Shown piece after piece: positions 7,200 through 15,546 of a DNA stretch of 20,667 nucleotides. The translations under genes and the position numbers were made by a program. The DNA lies in the NCBI GenBank assembly GCA_003243255.1, contig QFQM01000076.1, positions 1-20,667 of the forward strand, in the 5' to 3' direction. The stretch comes from Flavobacterium psychrophilum. GTDB lineage: Bacteria > Bacteroidota > Bacteroidia > Flavobacteriales > Flavobacteriaceae. How positions within the stretch are numbered: position 1 is the stretch's first letter; every line of letters starts with the position of its first letter. The notes under the pieces were generated by a model, which was given only the letters and a program-made list of their open reading frames with translations, had not been told where the DNA came from and ran no database searches.

Positions 7200-9365
7200 A
7201 TGGAACATACACACGCACAACAATACACTTGCCCAATGCATCCGGAAGTGATCAAAGATGCACCTGGAAAATGTCCTCTTTGCGGAATGACATTGATACC
7301 ACTTGCCGACAAAACGAAGCCAGACGAAGGGGGCTTACATGAAAAAACTCATCATGATCACGCTGCTATGAAGATGGACAAGTCAACTGCGATGCAGGAA
7401 CATGAGCATAGCGATCATGGTAAAGGTGGCCACGCTCACCATACCGGTATGATTGATGACTTTAAAAAGCGCTTTTATAGTGTATTGATCTTAACAATAC
7501 CGATCATGGCGTTGTCGCCAATGATACAGCACTGGCTGAGCATAAACTGGTCCTTTATCGGATCATCGTACCTGCTAATGGCATTGTCTACAGTCGTATA
7601 CTTTTATGGTGGATGGCCGTTCCTGGTAGGACTCAAGGATGAACTGAAAGCAAAATCTCTTGGCATGATGACCTTAGTTGCCGTGGCAATCACGGTGGCT
7701 TATGCGTATAGTGTGGCAATCGTGTTCGGACTTCAGGGTATGGACTTCTTCTGGGAGTTGGCTACGCTGATCTTAATTATGTTGCTTGGCCATTGGATCG
7801 AAATGAAATCGATCATGGGTGCTTCACGTGAACTGGAATTGCTTGTACAGCTCATGCCCTCCGAAGCACATCTTGTGCAAGGCGATCAGGTCGTTGATGT
7901 GAAGACCGATTCACTGAAAGTTGGTGATATTATTTTAGTCAAACCGGGAGAAAAAATAGCGGCTGACGGGATCATCGCAGATGGGAGGAGCTTTCTGAAT
8001 GAATCGATGTTGACAGGCGAATCAAAACCTGTCGAGAAAACTGACGGTGAAAAAGTCATTGCCGGTTCTATTAATGGAAATGGTTCACTCAAAGTAGAAG
8101 TGTCTCATGGAAGTAAAGATTCTTACCTAGCGCAGGTTATCAAGCTGGTGCAAGACGCGCAGGACAGTAAATCAAAAACACAACTACTGGCTGATAAAGC
8201 TGCGCAATGGCTAACCATCATCGCTCTTGCATCTGGTGCATTGACGTTTATCATTTGGTTAGCCATTGGTAAAGATTTAGCATTTGCCATGGAGCGCATG
8301 GTGACGGTAATTGTCATTTGTTGTCCTCACGCTTTAGGACTTGCTGTGCCTTTAGTCGTTGCCAGATCAACGGCTATTTCTGCGCAAAGCGGATTGTTGA
8401 TTAAGAACAGGACAGCATTCGAGAACTCCCGCAAAATCACCACACTTGTTTTTGACAAGACAGGTACGCTCACGGTTGGAGAATTTAAAGTGGTGCGTTT
8501 TGAATCATTAGGAGAAAATATAGATCGCAATCAGGTGCTTTCATGGGCAGCAGCACTGGAGCAAAATTCGGAACACCCTATTGCCACGGGTATTACAAAG
8601 AAAGCACAGGAGTTGAACTTAAACTTACCTGTCATGCAGGGCTTCAGCGCGATTACCGGGACAGGCATACAAGCTACTATCGAAGGTAAATCCGTAAAGG
8701 TGGTAAGCCCCGGTTATTTAAAAGAAAATAATCTACAGACATCCATTACACCGTCAACGCAAGCGGAAACAGTAGTATATGTTTTACGCGATGAAATGGT
8801 AGCAGGGTTCATCGCACTGGCCGATGAAATCAGAAAAGAGTCTCCTCAGGCTATCAAAACACTTCGTGCCAACGGAATAAAAACCTTATTACTGACGGGT
8901 GATAATAAGGAAGTCGCCAGGCAGGTGAGTGAATCACTGGGCATGGATGGATTTATTGCCGAAGTGCTTCCACATCAAAAGCTGGAAAAGATTAAAGAGC
9001 TTCAGAGCAAAGGAGAATTTGTTGCCATGACAGGTGATGGCGTAAATGATGCTCCGGCTTTAGCCCAGGCTAACATTGGTATAGCCGTAGGTTCAGGTTC
9101 TGATATAGCAGCAGAAACGGCAGGCATTGTACTGGTCAATAGCAATCCGCAAGATGTTGTCAATCTCATCCTCTTTGGAAAAGCTACCTATCGAAAAATG
9201 ATTCAGAACCTGGCTTGGGCTACGGGCTATAACATTATTGCCATGCCGTTGGCAGCAGGCATTCTTTATAATGTTGGAATCGTACTGAGTCCTGCTATTG
9301 GTGCTGTGCTGATGAGTGTCAGCACGGTTGTGGTTGCCATTAACGCGCGGCTTTTAAAAGTATAG
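7200..9365 (+). CDS. copB: CopB-type P1B-3 copper-translocating ATPase with N-terminal HMBD
   Basis: A protein of 721 residues. The N-terminus has a heavy-metal-binding domain, YTCPMHPEV (9-17) and CPLCGM (25-30), followed by a His/Met-rich stretch to about 84. ATPase landmarks are TGES (272-275), phosphorylation site DKTGTLT (419-425), SEHP (457-460) and GDGVND (612-617). The ion-binding helix has CPH (375-377) rather than CPC. The following helices carry NLAWATGYNIIAMP (670-683) and MSVST (705-709), the set that defines subgroup P1B-3. CopB-type pumps export copper (Cu(I) and/or Cu(II)) and silver from the cytoplasm to the periplasm. The length is normal and no key residue is missing. There is no classical GMTCxxC domain, so metal is sensed or delivered by the HMBD and His tail. 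The name copB here means the ATPase, not the outer-membrane CopB. Confidence 0.95.
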   Translation: MEHTHAQQYTCPMHPEVIKDAPGKCPLCGMTLIPLADKTKPDEGGLHEKTHHDHAAMKMDKSTAMQEHEHSDHGKGGHAHHTGMIDDFKKRFYSVLILTIPIMALSPMIQHWLSINWSFIGSSYLLMALSTVVYFYGGWPFLVGLKDELKAKSLGMMTLVAVAITVAYAYSVAIVFGLQGMDFFWELATLILIMLLGHWIEMKSIMGASRELELLVQLMPSEAHLVQGDQVVDVKTDSLKVGDIILVKPGEKIAADGIIADGRSFLNESMLTGESKPVEKTDGEKVIAGSINGNGSLKVEVSHGSKDSYLAQVIKLVQDAQDSKSKTQLLADKAAQWLTIIALASGALTFIIWLAIGKDLAFAMERMVTVIVICCPHALGLAVPLVVARSTAISAQSGLLIKNRTAFENSRKITTLVFDKTGTLTVGEFKVVRFESLGENIDRNQVLSWAAALEQNSEHPIATGITKKAQELNLNLPVMQGFSAITGTGIQATIEGKSVKVVSPGYLKENNLQTSITPSTQAETVVYVLRDEMVAGFIALADEIRKESPQAIKTLRANGIKTLLLTGDNKEVARQVSESLGMDGFIAEVLPHQKLEKIKELQSKGEFVAMTGDGVNDAPALAQANIGIAVGSGSDIAAETAGIVLVNSNPQDVVNLILFGKATYRKMIQNLAWATGYNIIAMPLAAGILYNVGIVLSPAIGAVLMSVSTVVVAINARLLKV

Positions 9366-9406
9366 AACTACACGAAACTGAAATAATAAAACAGATTTAT
9401 TTATAC

Positions 9407-10270
9407 ATGAAAAGATTTAATATCCCTTCCATTTTCCTCGCCATGATAATCGGTTGCCCGGCAATAGCCCAGCTGAATTTACCTCATGCAAGTCCTGATG
9501 CGGAACTCAGGCAACAAGTAGGATTTACTGACGTAGTGATGAAATATTCCCGGCCGGGTGCAAAAGGCAGAAAGATCTTCGGCAACCTGGTTCCCTTTGG
9601 AGAACTCTGGAGAACCGGTGCCAGCGATGCAACTACCATTCATTTTTCAGATACCATACAATTGAATGGAAATAGTGTTCCGAAAGGAACCTATTCTCTT
9701 TTCACCATTCCCGACAAAGAAGAGTGGACGATCATTATCAACAAGGATACCGCCATGCATGGTGCATCCAATTATACCAAAGACCTTGACATTTTACGAT
9801 TCAAGGTGAAGCCGGAAACTGCATCACACTTTTATGAAACCTTTACCATTGAGGTGAATGATATTATAAAAGAATCAGCCAGTATATACCTGGCCTGGGA
9901 GAACACGCAAGTGAAATTAAGGCTCAGGACAAATGCAGATGATAAAGTCATGGCTGAGATAAATGAACGCATCGTCAAAGGCAAAGAAGAAAAACCAAAT
10001 CTTTATTATCAGGCCAGTTTATATTATTTCAACAATGAGAAGGATTTAAACACTGCGCTGGGTTGGATCAAGACAGCCAATAAGAAAGGCGATGAAGTCA
10101 TGTACTTTCAGCTTCAGGCAAGGATAGAAGCAGCATTGGGTAATTATAGCCAGGCAATCAAATCGGCTGAGGCATCCTCCCGTTTAGCGAAAGAAAAGAA
10201 ATTGGATCAGGTCATTACAGTGAATCAAAAATTGATTGATGAATGGAAAGGTAAATCTGTAACGAAATAA
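9407..10270 (+). CDS. DUF2911 exported protein
   Basis: A protein of 287 residues with a signal peptide ending near IAQ (21). The DUF2911 region follows: LPHASPDAEL, then MKYSRPGAKGR, FGNLVPFGELWRTGA and FSDTIQLNG, KGTYSLFTIP and EWTIIINKD, all typical of the family. From about residue 180 there is a helical tail with two TPR-like helix pairs (YYQASLYYFNNEKDL, YFQLQARIEAALGNY), as in many Bacteroidota members. The role of DUF2911 is not known; the protein is periplasmic. It follows the ATPase gene by 41 nt on the same strand and has no terminator before it, so it probably belongs to the copper transcript. Confidence 0.85.
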   Translation: MKRFNIPSIFLAMIIGCPAIAQLNLPHASPDAELRQQVGFTDVVMKYSRPGAKGRKIFGNLVPFGELWRTGASDATTIHFSDTIQLNGNSVPKGTYSLFTIPDKEEWTIIINKDTAMHGASNYTKDLDILRFKVKPETASHFYETFTIEVNDIIKESASIYLAWENTQVKLRLRTNADDKVMAEINERIVKGKEEKPNLYYQASLYYFNNEKDLNTALGWIKTANKKGDEVMYFQLQARIEAALGNYSQAIKSAEASSRLAKEKKLDQVITVNQKLIDEWKGKSVTK

Positions 10271-10305
10271 GAACGCGAATTTCATAATTCATTAAAGATG
10301 AACGT

Positions 10306-10908
10306 ATGGTGATGAACATGCTAAAACACACGATACTAAGTGGACTGATATTTTTTGCATCAGGGGTACAGGCGCAAAAAATAGAAATCAATACTGTTGA
10401 AAGTTCGGTAAACTGGACAGGTAAGAAACTCACCGGAGAACATACAGGTACTCTTTCATTTGTGAAGGGAGAAATAGTGCTGAATAAAAAGAAACTTACC
10501 GGGGGCGTTTTTGAAATTGACATGAACAGCATTACCTGTACAGACATTCAGGATAAAAAATCCAATGTCCGGCTGATCGATCATTTAAAATCAGATGATT
10601 TTTTCTCAGTTCGAACCAATCCTATAAGCCGCTTAGAGATCACCAAAGTTCAGCAGCTTCGGGGTGATGAGTATAGTATTACCGGTAAGCTGACGATCAA
10701 AGGCACTACACAAGCAATTACGTTTCCTGCGACAGTGAATGTAACTGGGGGGCTTGTAACAGCCAGGGCCCATCTGACTTTCGACAGGAGTAAGTACAAT
10801 ATCAAGTTCGGTTCCAATTCATTCTTTGAAAATCTTGGAGACGAAATGATCTACGATGACATTGATCTGGTGATTCAATTGACCGGACAAGTACCTGTGC
10901 GCAATTAA
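10306..10908 (+). CDS. YceI-family periplasmic protein
   Basis: A protein of 200 residues. Three in-frame ATGs (10306, 10312, 10318) precede the signal peptide LKHTILSGLIFFASGVQAQ; I keep the first, and the third is equally plausible. The mature part has the YceI beginning INTVESSVNWTGKKLTGEHTG, the central DFF and SITGKLTIKG segment, and the end YDDIDLVIQLTG. YceI proteins are lipocalin-like barrels that bind long isoprenoid or fatty chains in the periplasm. They appear repeatedly near cytochrome b561 or stress genes. Why one is placed in a copper block is unclear; quinone or lipid protection against copper damage is one guess. It is followed 49 nt later by the AraC gene. Confidence 0.88.
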   Translation: MVMNMLKHTILSGLIFFASGVQAQKIEINTVESSVNWTGKKLTGEHTGTLSFVKGEIVLNKKKLTGGVFEIDMNSITCTDIQDKKSNVRLIDHLKSDDFFSVRTNPISRLEITKVQQLRGDEYSITGKLTIKGTTQAITFPATVNVTGGLVTARAHLTFDRSKYNIKFGSNSFFENLGDEMIYDDIDLVIQLTGQVPVRN

Positions 10909-10957
10909 CATTCTAATATTTTCAGACATGAGTGTACGTGATTAGACAACGAAGGCG

Positions 10958-11716
10958 ATGCTAGCGAAGAATACGGTAACACAATCTTTACTCATCTATA
11001 GCGACATGGTCGTATTCGGAGGAACGAACATCCGTACAAAACCGCATGCGCATCATGCACTGGAAATAGTCCTAGCAAAAGATTTATCAATGACTGTCAT
11101 TCATCAGGCTAAACATTACACCGCCAGAGGCATAATTTTAAAGGCGGACGTGATGCATCAAACCTACGGAGAAGGTGCTGCAATATTTCTTTATTTCGAT
11201 CCGGAAAGTTCGTTTGCAAGTCAGTTTAATATACTTCTTCGAGGTGAAGGTATTTTGATATTGGAAGATGAAGTGTCATTGAAACTTATAGATTTTTTGG
11301 GAAAGGGAATGCGCGAGAACGTTTTAGAGTCTGCCATTAAGGAATATTTGCTGGAAACCTTTTTTACTCATCATCCTCTCTATTCCTTCAATCCCATCGT
11401 GGATGAGCGAATTACTAAATTGATTGGCTTCATTAAAATAAATTTGGTAGGGACCCTTACCATGAAAAAATTAACAGAAGAAGTGTGTCTTTCGGAAAGC
11501 AGACTTTTTCACCTGTTTAAAACTGAGATCGGTATCCCCATTAGAAAATATATTTTATGGTGTCGCATCCGTAAGGCACTTCAACTGGTTATTGACGGCA
11601 ATAGTCTGACGCAAGCTGCACAGGTATCCGGGTTTGCTGACGTAGCCCACCTCAATAGAACGTTTGTATCTTTTTTTGGAATAAGTCCATCGCATGTTTT
11701 AAAGAGTACGCTATAA
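10958..11716 (+). CDS. AraC-family transcriptional regulator
   Basis: A protein of 252 residues. The N-terminal cupin-like half includes KPHAHHALEIVLAKD, the usual HxH...E position of AraC sensor domains. The C-terminal third has the two AraC helix-turn-helix units: MKKLTEEVCLSESRLFHLFK (with the recognition helix about 175-190) and SLTQAAQVSGFADVAHLNRTF followed by FFGISPSHVLK. It is the only recognisable DNA-binding regulator in the copper island, so it may control the operon, possibly in response to copper or to a redox cue. It is the last plus-strand gene of the first block; its stop is 3 nt from the stop of the convergent membrane-protein gene. Its target sites cannot be predicted from this window. 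Confidence 0.9.
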   Translation: MLAKNTVTQSLLIYSDMVVFGGTNIRTKPHAHHALEIVLAKDLSMTVIHQAKHYTARGIILKADVMHQTYGEGAAIFLYFDPESSFASQFNILLRGEGILILEDEVSLKLIDFLGKGMRENVLESAIKEYLLETFFTHHPLYSFNPIVDERITKLIGFIKINLVGTLTMKKLTEEVCLSESRLFHLFKTEIGIPIRKYILWCRIRKALQLVIDGNSLTQAAQVSGFADVAHLNRTFVSFFGISPSHVLKSTL

Positions 11717-11719
11717 AGA

Positions 11720-12376
11720 TTAGTGTTTGATATGATTGCTGTGAGTACGGTGGTCATCGAACGCACCGGGAGGTTCGCGATAAAGCATAAGAAACACTGC
11801 ACACAGGATAAGTAAGACAGGCCATCCTATAGAAAGCCAGCGATAACGGTTTGCGAAAAAAGTGTTGAGGGTAAAAGCCAACGAAACCAGGATAAGAATT
11901 ATGCCTAAATACTTATGAATGCGTTGCGCCCATTCTATTGCTTCGCTGCTTCCATGCTGCTCATGTACTAAAAATAATATTCCGATTATCAAGATCGCCA
12001 GGGGCCACCCATAACGCAAGACTGGAATGTTCTTTACCTGGGAAAGAATTTGGGCGCAACCTGCCAGACTCAATAAGAGTGCTATTAGCAAATGCTGACG
12101 CTGTTGTGGGTCTTTAAGAACCAGCGACCAGACCAAAGGCAATTTTGCAATTCCATGATGGAGCAGTAAATAACTGATCAAAAAAATGCCTGCCGCAAGA
12201 ACAATGCTTTGCCAGAGCACCATCGAATTTTTTATTGTTCCGAAAGCCTGTAACAAAGCAATAATTCCAATGAGTCCAAATAAACCCCCTTCAATCCAGT
12301 GGCCTAAATTCGACAACTGTCGCATTTCTTCCACAGTATGCAAGGCAGACCAGTCAACACCTTGATGTTTATCCAT
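11720..12376 (-). CDS. Six-helix integral membrane protein with His-rich tail
   Basis: I choose the ATG at 12376 (218 aa) because the sequence from there (MDKHQGVDW) starts cleanly and a -7-like box lies 28 nt upstream. The longer frame to 12508 adds 44 residues of low-quality, non-hydrophobic sequence. Six membrane helices can be seen. His residues lie at helix ends (LLLHHGIAK, LVHEQHGSS, RIHKYLG). The C-terminus YREPPGAFDDHRTHSNHIKH is His-rich. The family is not recognised; the pattern resembles small copper-locus membrane proteins of the CopD or DUF2231 kind, but no clear match is seen. It is convergent with the AraC gene and divergent from the DUF305 lipoprotein gene. Confidence 0.65.
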   Translation of the reverse strand: MDKHQGVDWSALHTVEEMRQLSNLGHWIEGGLFGLIGIIALLQAFGTIKNSMVLWQSIVLAAGIFLISYLLLHHGIAKLPLVWSLVLKDPQQRQHLLIALLLSLAGCAQILSQVKNIPVLRYGWPLAILIIGILFLVHEQHGSSEAIEWAQRIHKYLGIILILVSLAFTLNTFFANRYRWLSIGWPVLLILCAVFLMLYREPPGAFDDHRTHSNHIKH

Positions 12377-12403
12377 CTTTTTTTTCTGTTTAATTGTTTT
12401 TAA

Positions 12404-12411
12404 CAAACCTA
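12404..12411 (-). promoter_or_regulatory. Candidate -7 box for the minus-strand membrane-protein gene
   Basis: The minus strand reads TAGGTTTG, a match to TAnnTTTG, 28 nt before the ATG at 12376. If real, the transcript would begin inside the longer frame and so supports the shorter start. No clear -33 TTTG is seen at the usual distance. Confidence 0.35.
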
Positions 12412-12563
12412 ATGGGACAAATCGAAAGTTTAATTGAAGGATTCTACTGTCGCCTTGAACGATCCTGCTTTTATTATAAAAGCCCTTCGTTCCTTCCAAA
12501 AATGGCACAATAGTTTAAGTGGAGTTAATAAAAACACCAGATTTTCCACTCAAAAAATGACTT

Positions 12564-13187
12564 ATGAAACTGACTAAATGTATACCAGCCGCACTGCTTA
12601 TTTTATTGATTGCCTCAGCCTGTAAAGACGATGATAACAGTTTGAAGGTACAAGCTCACAATGATAATGAGATGATGTCCATTATGCACGCTATGTCCAC
12701 CGAAATGGATGCCATGCAAATGACAGGAGATGCAGACGATGACTTCGCTACAATGATGATCATGCATCATACTGGTGCAATTAACATGGCTAACAAGGAA
12801 CTGGAGAAAGGTGACGTGGCGGAACTAAAGACAATGGCTCAAACCATGATTGACATGCAGAAGGCAGAAATTCAGGAATTACAGACATTCCTCAATAGCC
12901 ATATCCCTGAAAGTTCGGATACCGGTATGCAATGGGGAATGGAAGCAGATGCTGCCATGGCTAACATGAAAAATGATGCCGACCTGCAAGTGATAACAGG
13001 AGACACTGACAATGATTTTGCTGCGTTAATGATTCAACATCATAGAAGCGCAACGGAGATGGCACAATCACTTCTTCATCATGGTCACCATGATGAACTC
13101 AAAACGATGGCCAATAAAATGATTGAAGATCAAAATATGGAAATCCAGAAACTTCAGGAGTGGTTATTAAAAAATAAGTCTTACTAA
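12564..13187 (+). CDS. DUF305 lipoprotein with two DUF305 repeats
   Basis: A protein of 207 residues. The lipobox is LIASAC (Cys20). The body is an internal duplication: TGDADDDFATMMIMHHTGAI at 54-73 and TGDTDNDFAALMIQHHRSAT at 145-164. Each is followed by MA, a helix with LKTMA, then a Met-x-Gln/Glu-rich helix ending QELQTF or QKLQEW. The DFxxxMixHH motif is the DUF305 signature; the family folds as helical, ferritin-like bundles and is common in copper loci. The two HH pairs and many Met residues suggest copper binding in the periplasm. The segment before the first repeat is also Met-rich (MMSIMHAMSTEMDAMQM). Direct function is unproven. It starts 55 nt after the end of the longer divergent frame, and the next gene follows by 11 nt. 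Confidence 0.85.
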   Translation: MKLTKCIPAALLILLIASACKDDDNSLKVQAHNDNEMMSIMHAMSTEMDAMQMTGDADDDFATMMIMHHTGAINMANKELEKGDVAELKTMAQTMIDMQKAEIQELQTFLNSHIPESSDTGMQWGMEADAAMANMKNDADLQVITGDTDNDFAALMIQHHRSATEMAQSLLHHGHHDELKTMANKMIEDQNMEIQKLQEWLLKNKSY

Positions 13188-13198
13188 TTATTTTGAAA

Positions 13199-13672
13199 AT
13201 GGAACACCACACGTCTGAACACAATAAGCATTATAGGTCCCTCGCATTTATGATTGTGTTGTCTTTCATTTCGATGTACATATTAATGTATTCAATGGTC
13301 AATTCGTTGTCTAATGTAATCCCAAATGTCAATCAATTCTACATGGCGGCACTAATGACAATGCCGATGGTAATTATTGAAATTTTGCTAATGCGTTCAA
13401 TGTACATGAACCGAAAATGGAACGTTGCTATTTTATTGTTGGGTGCCGTTGGGTTGATTGCTTTTTTTATGCTTATTCAGCAACAGGCTTCTGTAAACGA
13501 CAAGCAATTTTTAAAGTCCATGATTCCACATCATGGTGCAGCAATTCTCATGGCAAAAGAAGCAGCTATTCAAGACCCCGAAATCAAAGCACTCTGCGAA
13601 AAGATAATTCGGGACCAGCAATCAGAAATAGATCAGATGAAAGCCAAACTGAAAGAGCTAGATAATAAATGA
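13199..13672 (+). CDS. Membrane-anchored DUF305 protein
   Basis: I choose ATG 13199 (157 aa); an in-frame TTG at 13193 adds only two residues. A His-rich start (MEHHTSEHNKHY) is followed by three membrane helices to about residue 95. A DUF305 unit follows: KSMIPHHGAAILMAKEA (106-122), then helices ALCEKIIRDQQSEIDQMKAKL. The PHHGA motif is the metal-ligand signature seen in copper-locus DUF305 proteins. The first two helices hold many Met residues (MYILMYSM, MAALMTMPM, LLMRSMYM). It would sit in the inner membrane with the DUF305 domain outside. It is 11 nt downstream of the DUF305 lipoprotein, so the two form a pair, soluble and anchored. Confidence 0.85.
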   Translation: MEHHTSEHNKHYRSLAFMIVLSFISMYILMYSMVNSLSNVIPNVNQFYMAALMTMPMVIIEILLMRSMYMNRKWNVAILLLGAVGLIAFFMLIQQQASVNDKQFLKSMIPHHGAAILMAKEAAIQDPEIKALCEKIIRDQQSEIDQMKAKLKELDNK

Positions 13673-13715
13673 CTATAGTAGAATCACCTAATAAAGTAAA
13701 ACTAAATTCAAAAAT

Positions 13716-14057
13716 ATGGCACATCAAAATAATAAATCATTAATTGAGTCGCTCAACAATTGCGCGATCGAATGTAATCATTGCGCGACCGCTTGCCTTG
13801 ATGAGCAGGACGTTAAAATGTTATCAACATGTATTAAGCTCGACATAGACTGTGCAGCTATTTGCCAGCTAACGGCTTCACTCATCGCAAGGAGTTCGGA
13901 ACATGGGCTTCATTTGCTAAAAGAATGCGCTGAAATTTGTGACGCTTGCGCGGAAGAATGTGAAAAGCACGCACAACACATGGAGCATTGCAAAGCCTGT
14001 GCAGAGGAATGTCGCAGATGCGCTGAGGAATGCCGCGCGGTAACAGAACACGTATAA
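13716..14057 (+). CDS. Four-helix-bundle copper-storage protein (Csp/DUF326)
   Basis: A protein of 113 residues with 16 Cys in the spacing typical of the Csp family: NCAIECNHCATACL near the N-terminus, CIKLDIDCAAIC in the middle, then CAEICDACAEEC and CKACAEECRRCAEEC at the C-terminus. In Csp proteins these line the inside of a four-helix bundle and bind many Cu(I) ions as a store. There is no signal peptide, so it belongs with the cytosolic (Csp3-like) members rather than the exported Csp1. It lies 43 nt after the DUF305 membrane gene and is followed by a strong hairpin (14075-14101). It is probably the cytoplasmic copper buffer of the island, since no CopZ is seen. Confidence 0.92.
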   Translation: MAHQNNKSLIESLNNCAIECNHCATACLDEQDVKMLSTCIKLDIDCAAICQLTASLIARSSEHGLHLLKECAEICDACAEECEKHAQHMEHCKACAEECRRCAEECRAVTEHV

Positions 14058-14074
14058 ACGAATCTAAATCTAAC

Positions 14075-14101
14075 GACCCTTGCAGCAGCACTGCAAGGGT
14101 C
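14075..14101 (+). terminator. Perfect 11-bp hairpin, possible terminator or attenuator, between csp and the outer-membrane protein gene
   Basis: GACCCTTGCAG (14075-14085) pairs perfectly with CTGCAAGGGTC (14091-14101) around the loop CAGCA. The downstream run TATTTATT is only moderately U-rich. The hairpin ends 8 nt before the ATG at 14110, so it would cover or abut the ribosome site of the next gene. It may therefore terminate most transcripts after csp, or control translation of the barrel gene. Confidence 0.65.
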
Positions 14102-14109
14102 TATTTATT

Positions 14110-15546
14110 ATGAGAAAATTATTCTACCTGATGGGCTGCCTCCTGCTTTCCGGCATTGTGTTCGCACAGCACGAGCACCATAATCCTGCACCGACAAACA
14201 CCAAAAAAAAATCGGACAAGGCTGCTCAGAAAAAAATGGATCATGGAGAAATGGAAGCCGATACCATGAAGATGACTGATAGTACGATGAATCAGGACAT
14301 GGATTCAAGTATGGTGCCGATGTCTCATTCTTTTTCTCTTAACCTGCCGATGAACCGTAATGGTTCAGGAACGGGCTGGCTTCCGGATGCTTCTCCGATG
14401 TATGGATATATGCTCCATTCCAAAAAGTGGATGTATATGATCCACGGGAACATAGCCATTCGCTACAACAATCAGGATGTTGGAAACAAGGGTGTTCGAG
14501 GAAATACAAAAGTAGATGCGCCTAATTGGTTTATGCTTATGGGTCAGCGTAGAGTCGGCATGAAGGGATTGTTCCACTTCAACACGATGTTTTCATTGGA
14601 TGCTATATTTGGAGCAAACGGTTATCCGCTGCTATTTCAAACTGGGGAAGCGTATAAAGGTCAACCCCTTGTTGACAGGCAACATCCGCACGATCTGTTC
14701 TCTGAATTATCTGTTGCCTATACACAGTCTCTCACTAAGGATATCGATGCCTTTGTTTATTTTGGTCTGCCAGGCGAACCTGCAATCGGTCCGGTTGCCT
14801 TTATGCATCGACCTTCGTCCATGAATAATCCGGATGCCGCGCTAGGCCATCATTGGCAGGATGCAACGCATATCACTTTTGGTGTAGCGACTGTTGGCTT
14901 TCGATATAAGATATTTAAACTGGATGGTTCACTATTCACTGGAAGAGAGCCTAATGAACAACGCTACAATTTTGATAAACCCAAATTTGATTCCTATTCT
15001 TATCGTCTGACTGCCAATCCATCGCGCTATCTATCACTTCAGGTATCACAGGCGTTTATTAAAAGTCCGGAAGAGTTGAATCCAAACGAAGATATTTGGA
15101 GAACAACCGCTTCTATAAATCATTCATTACCTCTAACGGGCGAGAATCGTTATCTCACCTCAGCTGCGATATGGGGATACAACGATAGTGGAAATAATCA
15201 CCAGGAGAATTCATTTACAGTTGAGTCCAATCTACAACTGGACAGATTTGCTGTGTATGGCAGATACGAATACATCGAAAAATCAGCCGCTGAACTTCAA
15301 CTCGATGAATTCAACGAGGATCAGATTTTTAATGTGAATGCGGCAACGTTGGGAATAAATTATACTATTCTTCGGAAGATAAAGACTAATTTTTCTATCG
15401 GTGCGCAAGCAACTTTATTTAAAGCAAACAATATATTAAATCCCATCTACGGAAAAAATCCATACGCTGCTGAAGTATATATGCGCATCAGTCCAACGCT
15501 TATGAAGATGCCGATGATGAAAATGTCCAACAAATCCCGCATGTAA
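14110..15546 (+). CDS. Met/His-rich copper-locus outer-membrane protein
   Basis: I choose ATG 14110 (478 aa), which starts the signal peptide MRKLFYLMGCLLLSGIVFAQ. The longer frame from 14080 runs through the hairpin stem and adds no signal feature. After the signal peptide comes a Met/His/Asp tract (KMDHGEMEADTMKM, DSTMNQDMDSSM) to about residue 70. The rest is a beta-strand pattern with alternating residues (GNIAIRYNNQ, FKLDGSLFTGRE, YLSLQVSQAF, TLGINYTIL), as in a barrel. The segment RQHPHDLFSELSVAY is a conserved-looking stretch seen in related proteins of copper loci. The end is again Met-rich (MKMPMMKMSNKSRM). Function is unproven; copper binding or export at the outer membrane is inferred. 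Confidence 0.8.
   Translation: MRKLFYLMGCLLLSGIVFAQHEHHNPAPTNTKKKSDKAAQKKMDHGEMEADTMKMTDSTMNQDMDSSMVPMSHSFSLNLPMNRNGSGTGWLPDASPMYGYMLHSKKWMYMIHGNIAIRYNNQDVGNKGVRGNTKVDAPNWFMLMGQRRVGMKGLFHFNTMFSLDAIFGANGYPLLFQTGEAYKGQPLVDRQHPHDLFSELSVAYTQSLTKDIDAFVYFGLPGEPAIGPVAFMHRPSSMNNPDAALGHHWQDATHITFGVATVGFRYKIFKLDGSLFTGREPNEQRYNFDKPKFDSYSYRLTANPSRYLSLQVSQAFIKSPEELNPNEDIWRTTASINHSLPLTGENRYLTSAAIWGYNDSGNNHQENSFTVESNLQLDRFAVYGRYEYIEKSAAELQLDEFNEDQIFNVNAATLGINYTILRKIKTNFSIGAQATLFKANNILNPIYGKNPYAAEVYMRISPTLMKMPMMKMSNKSRM

Noticed and set aside
12377..12508. Longer N-terminus of the minus-strand membrane protein
   Set aside because: The added 44 residues lack hydrophobic or family character, and a -7-like box lies inside them.
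14080..14109. Earlier start for the outer-membrane protein
   Set aside because: It would translate the hairpin stem and put ten residues before a complete signal peptide.
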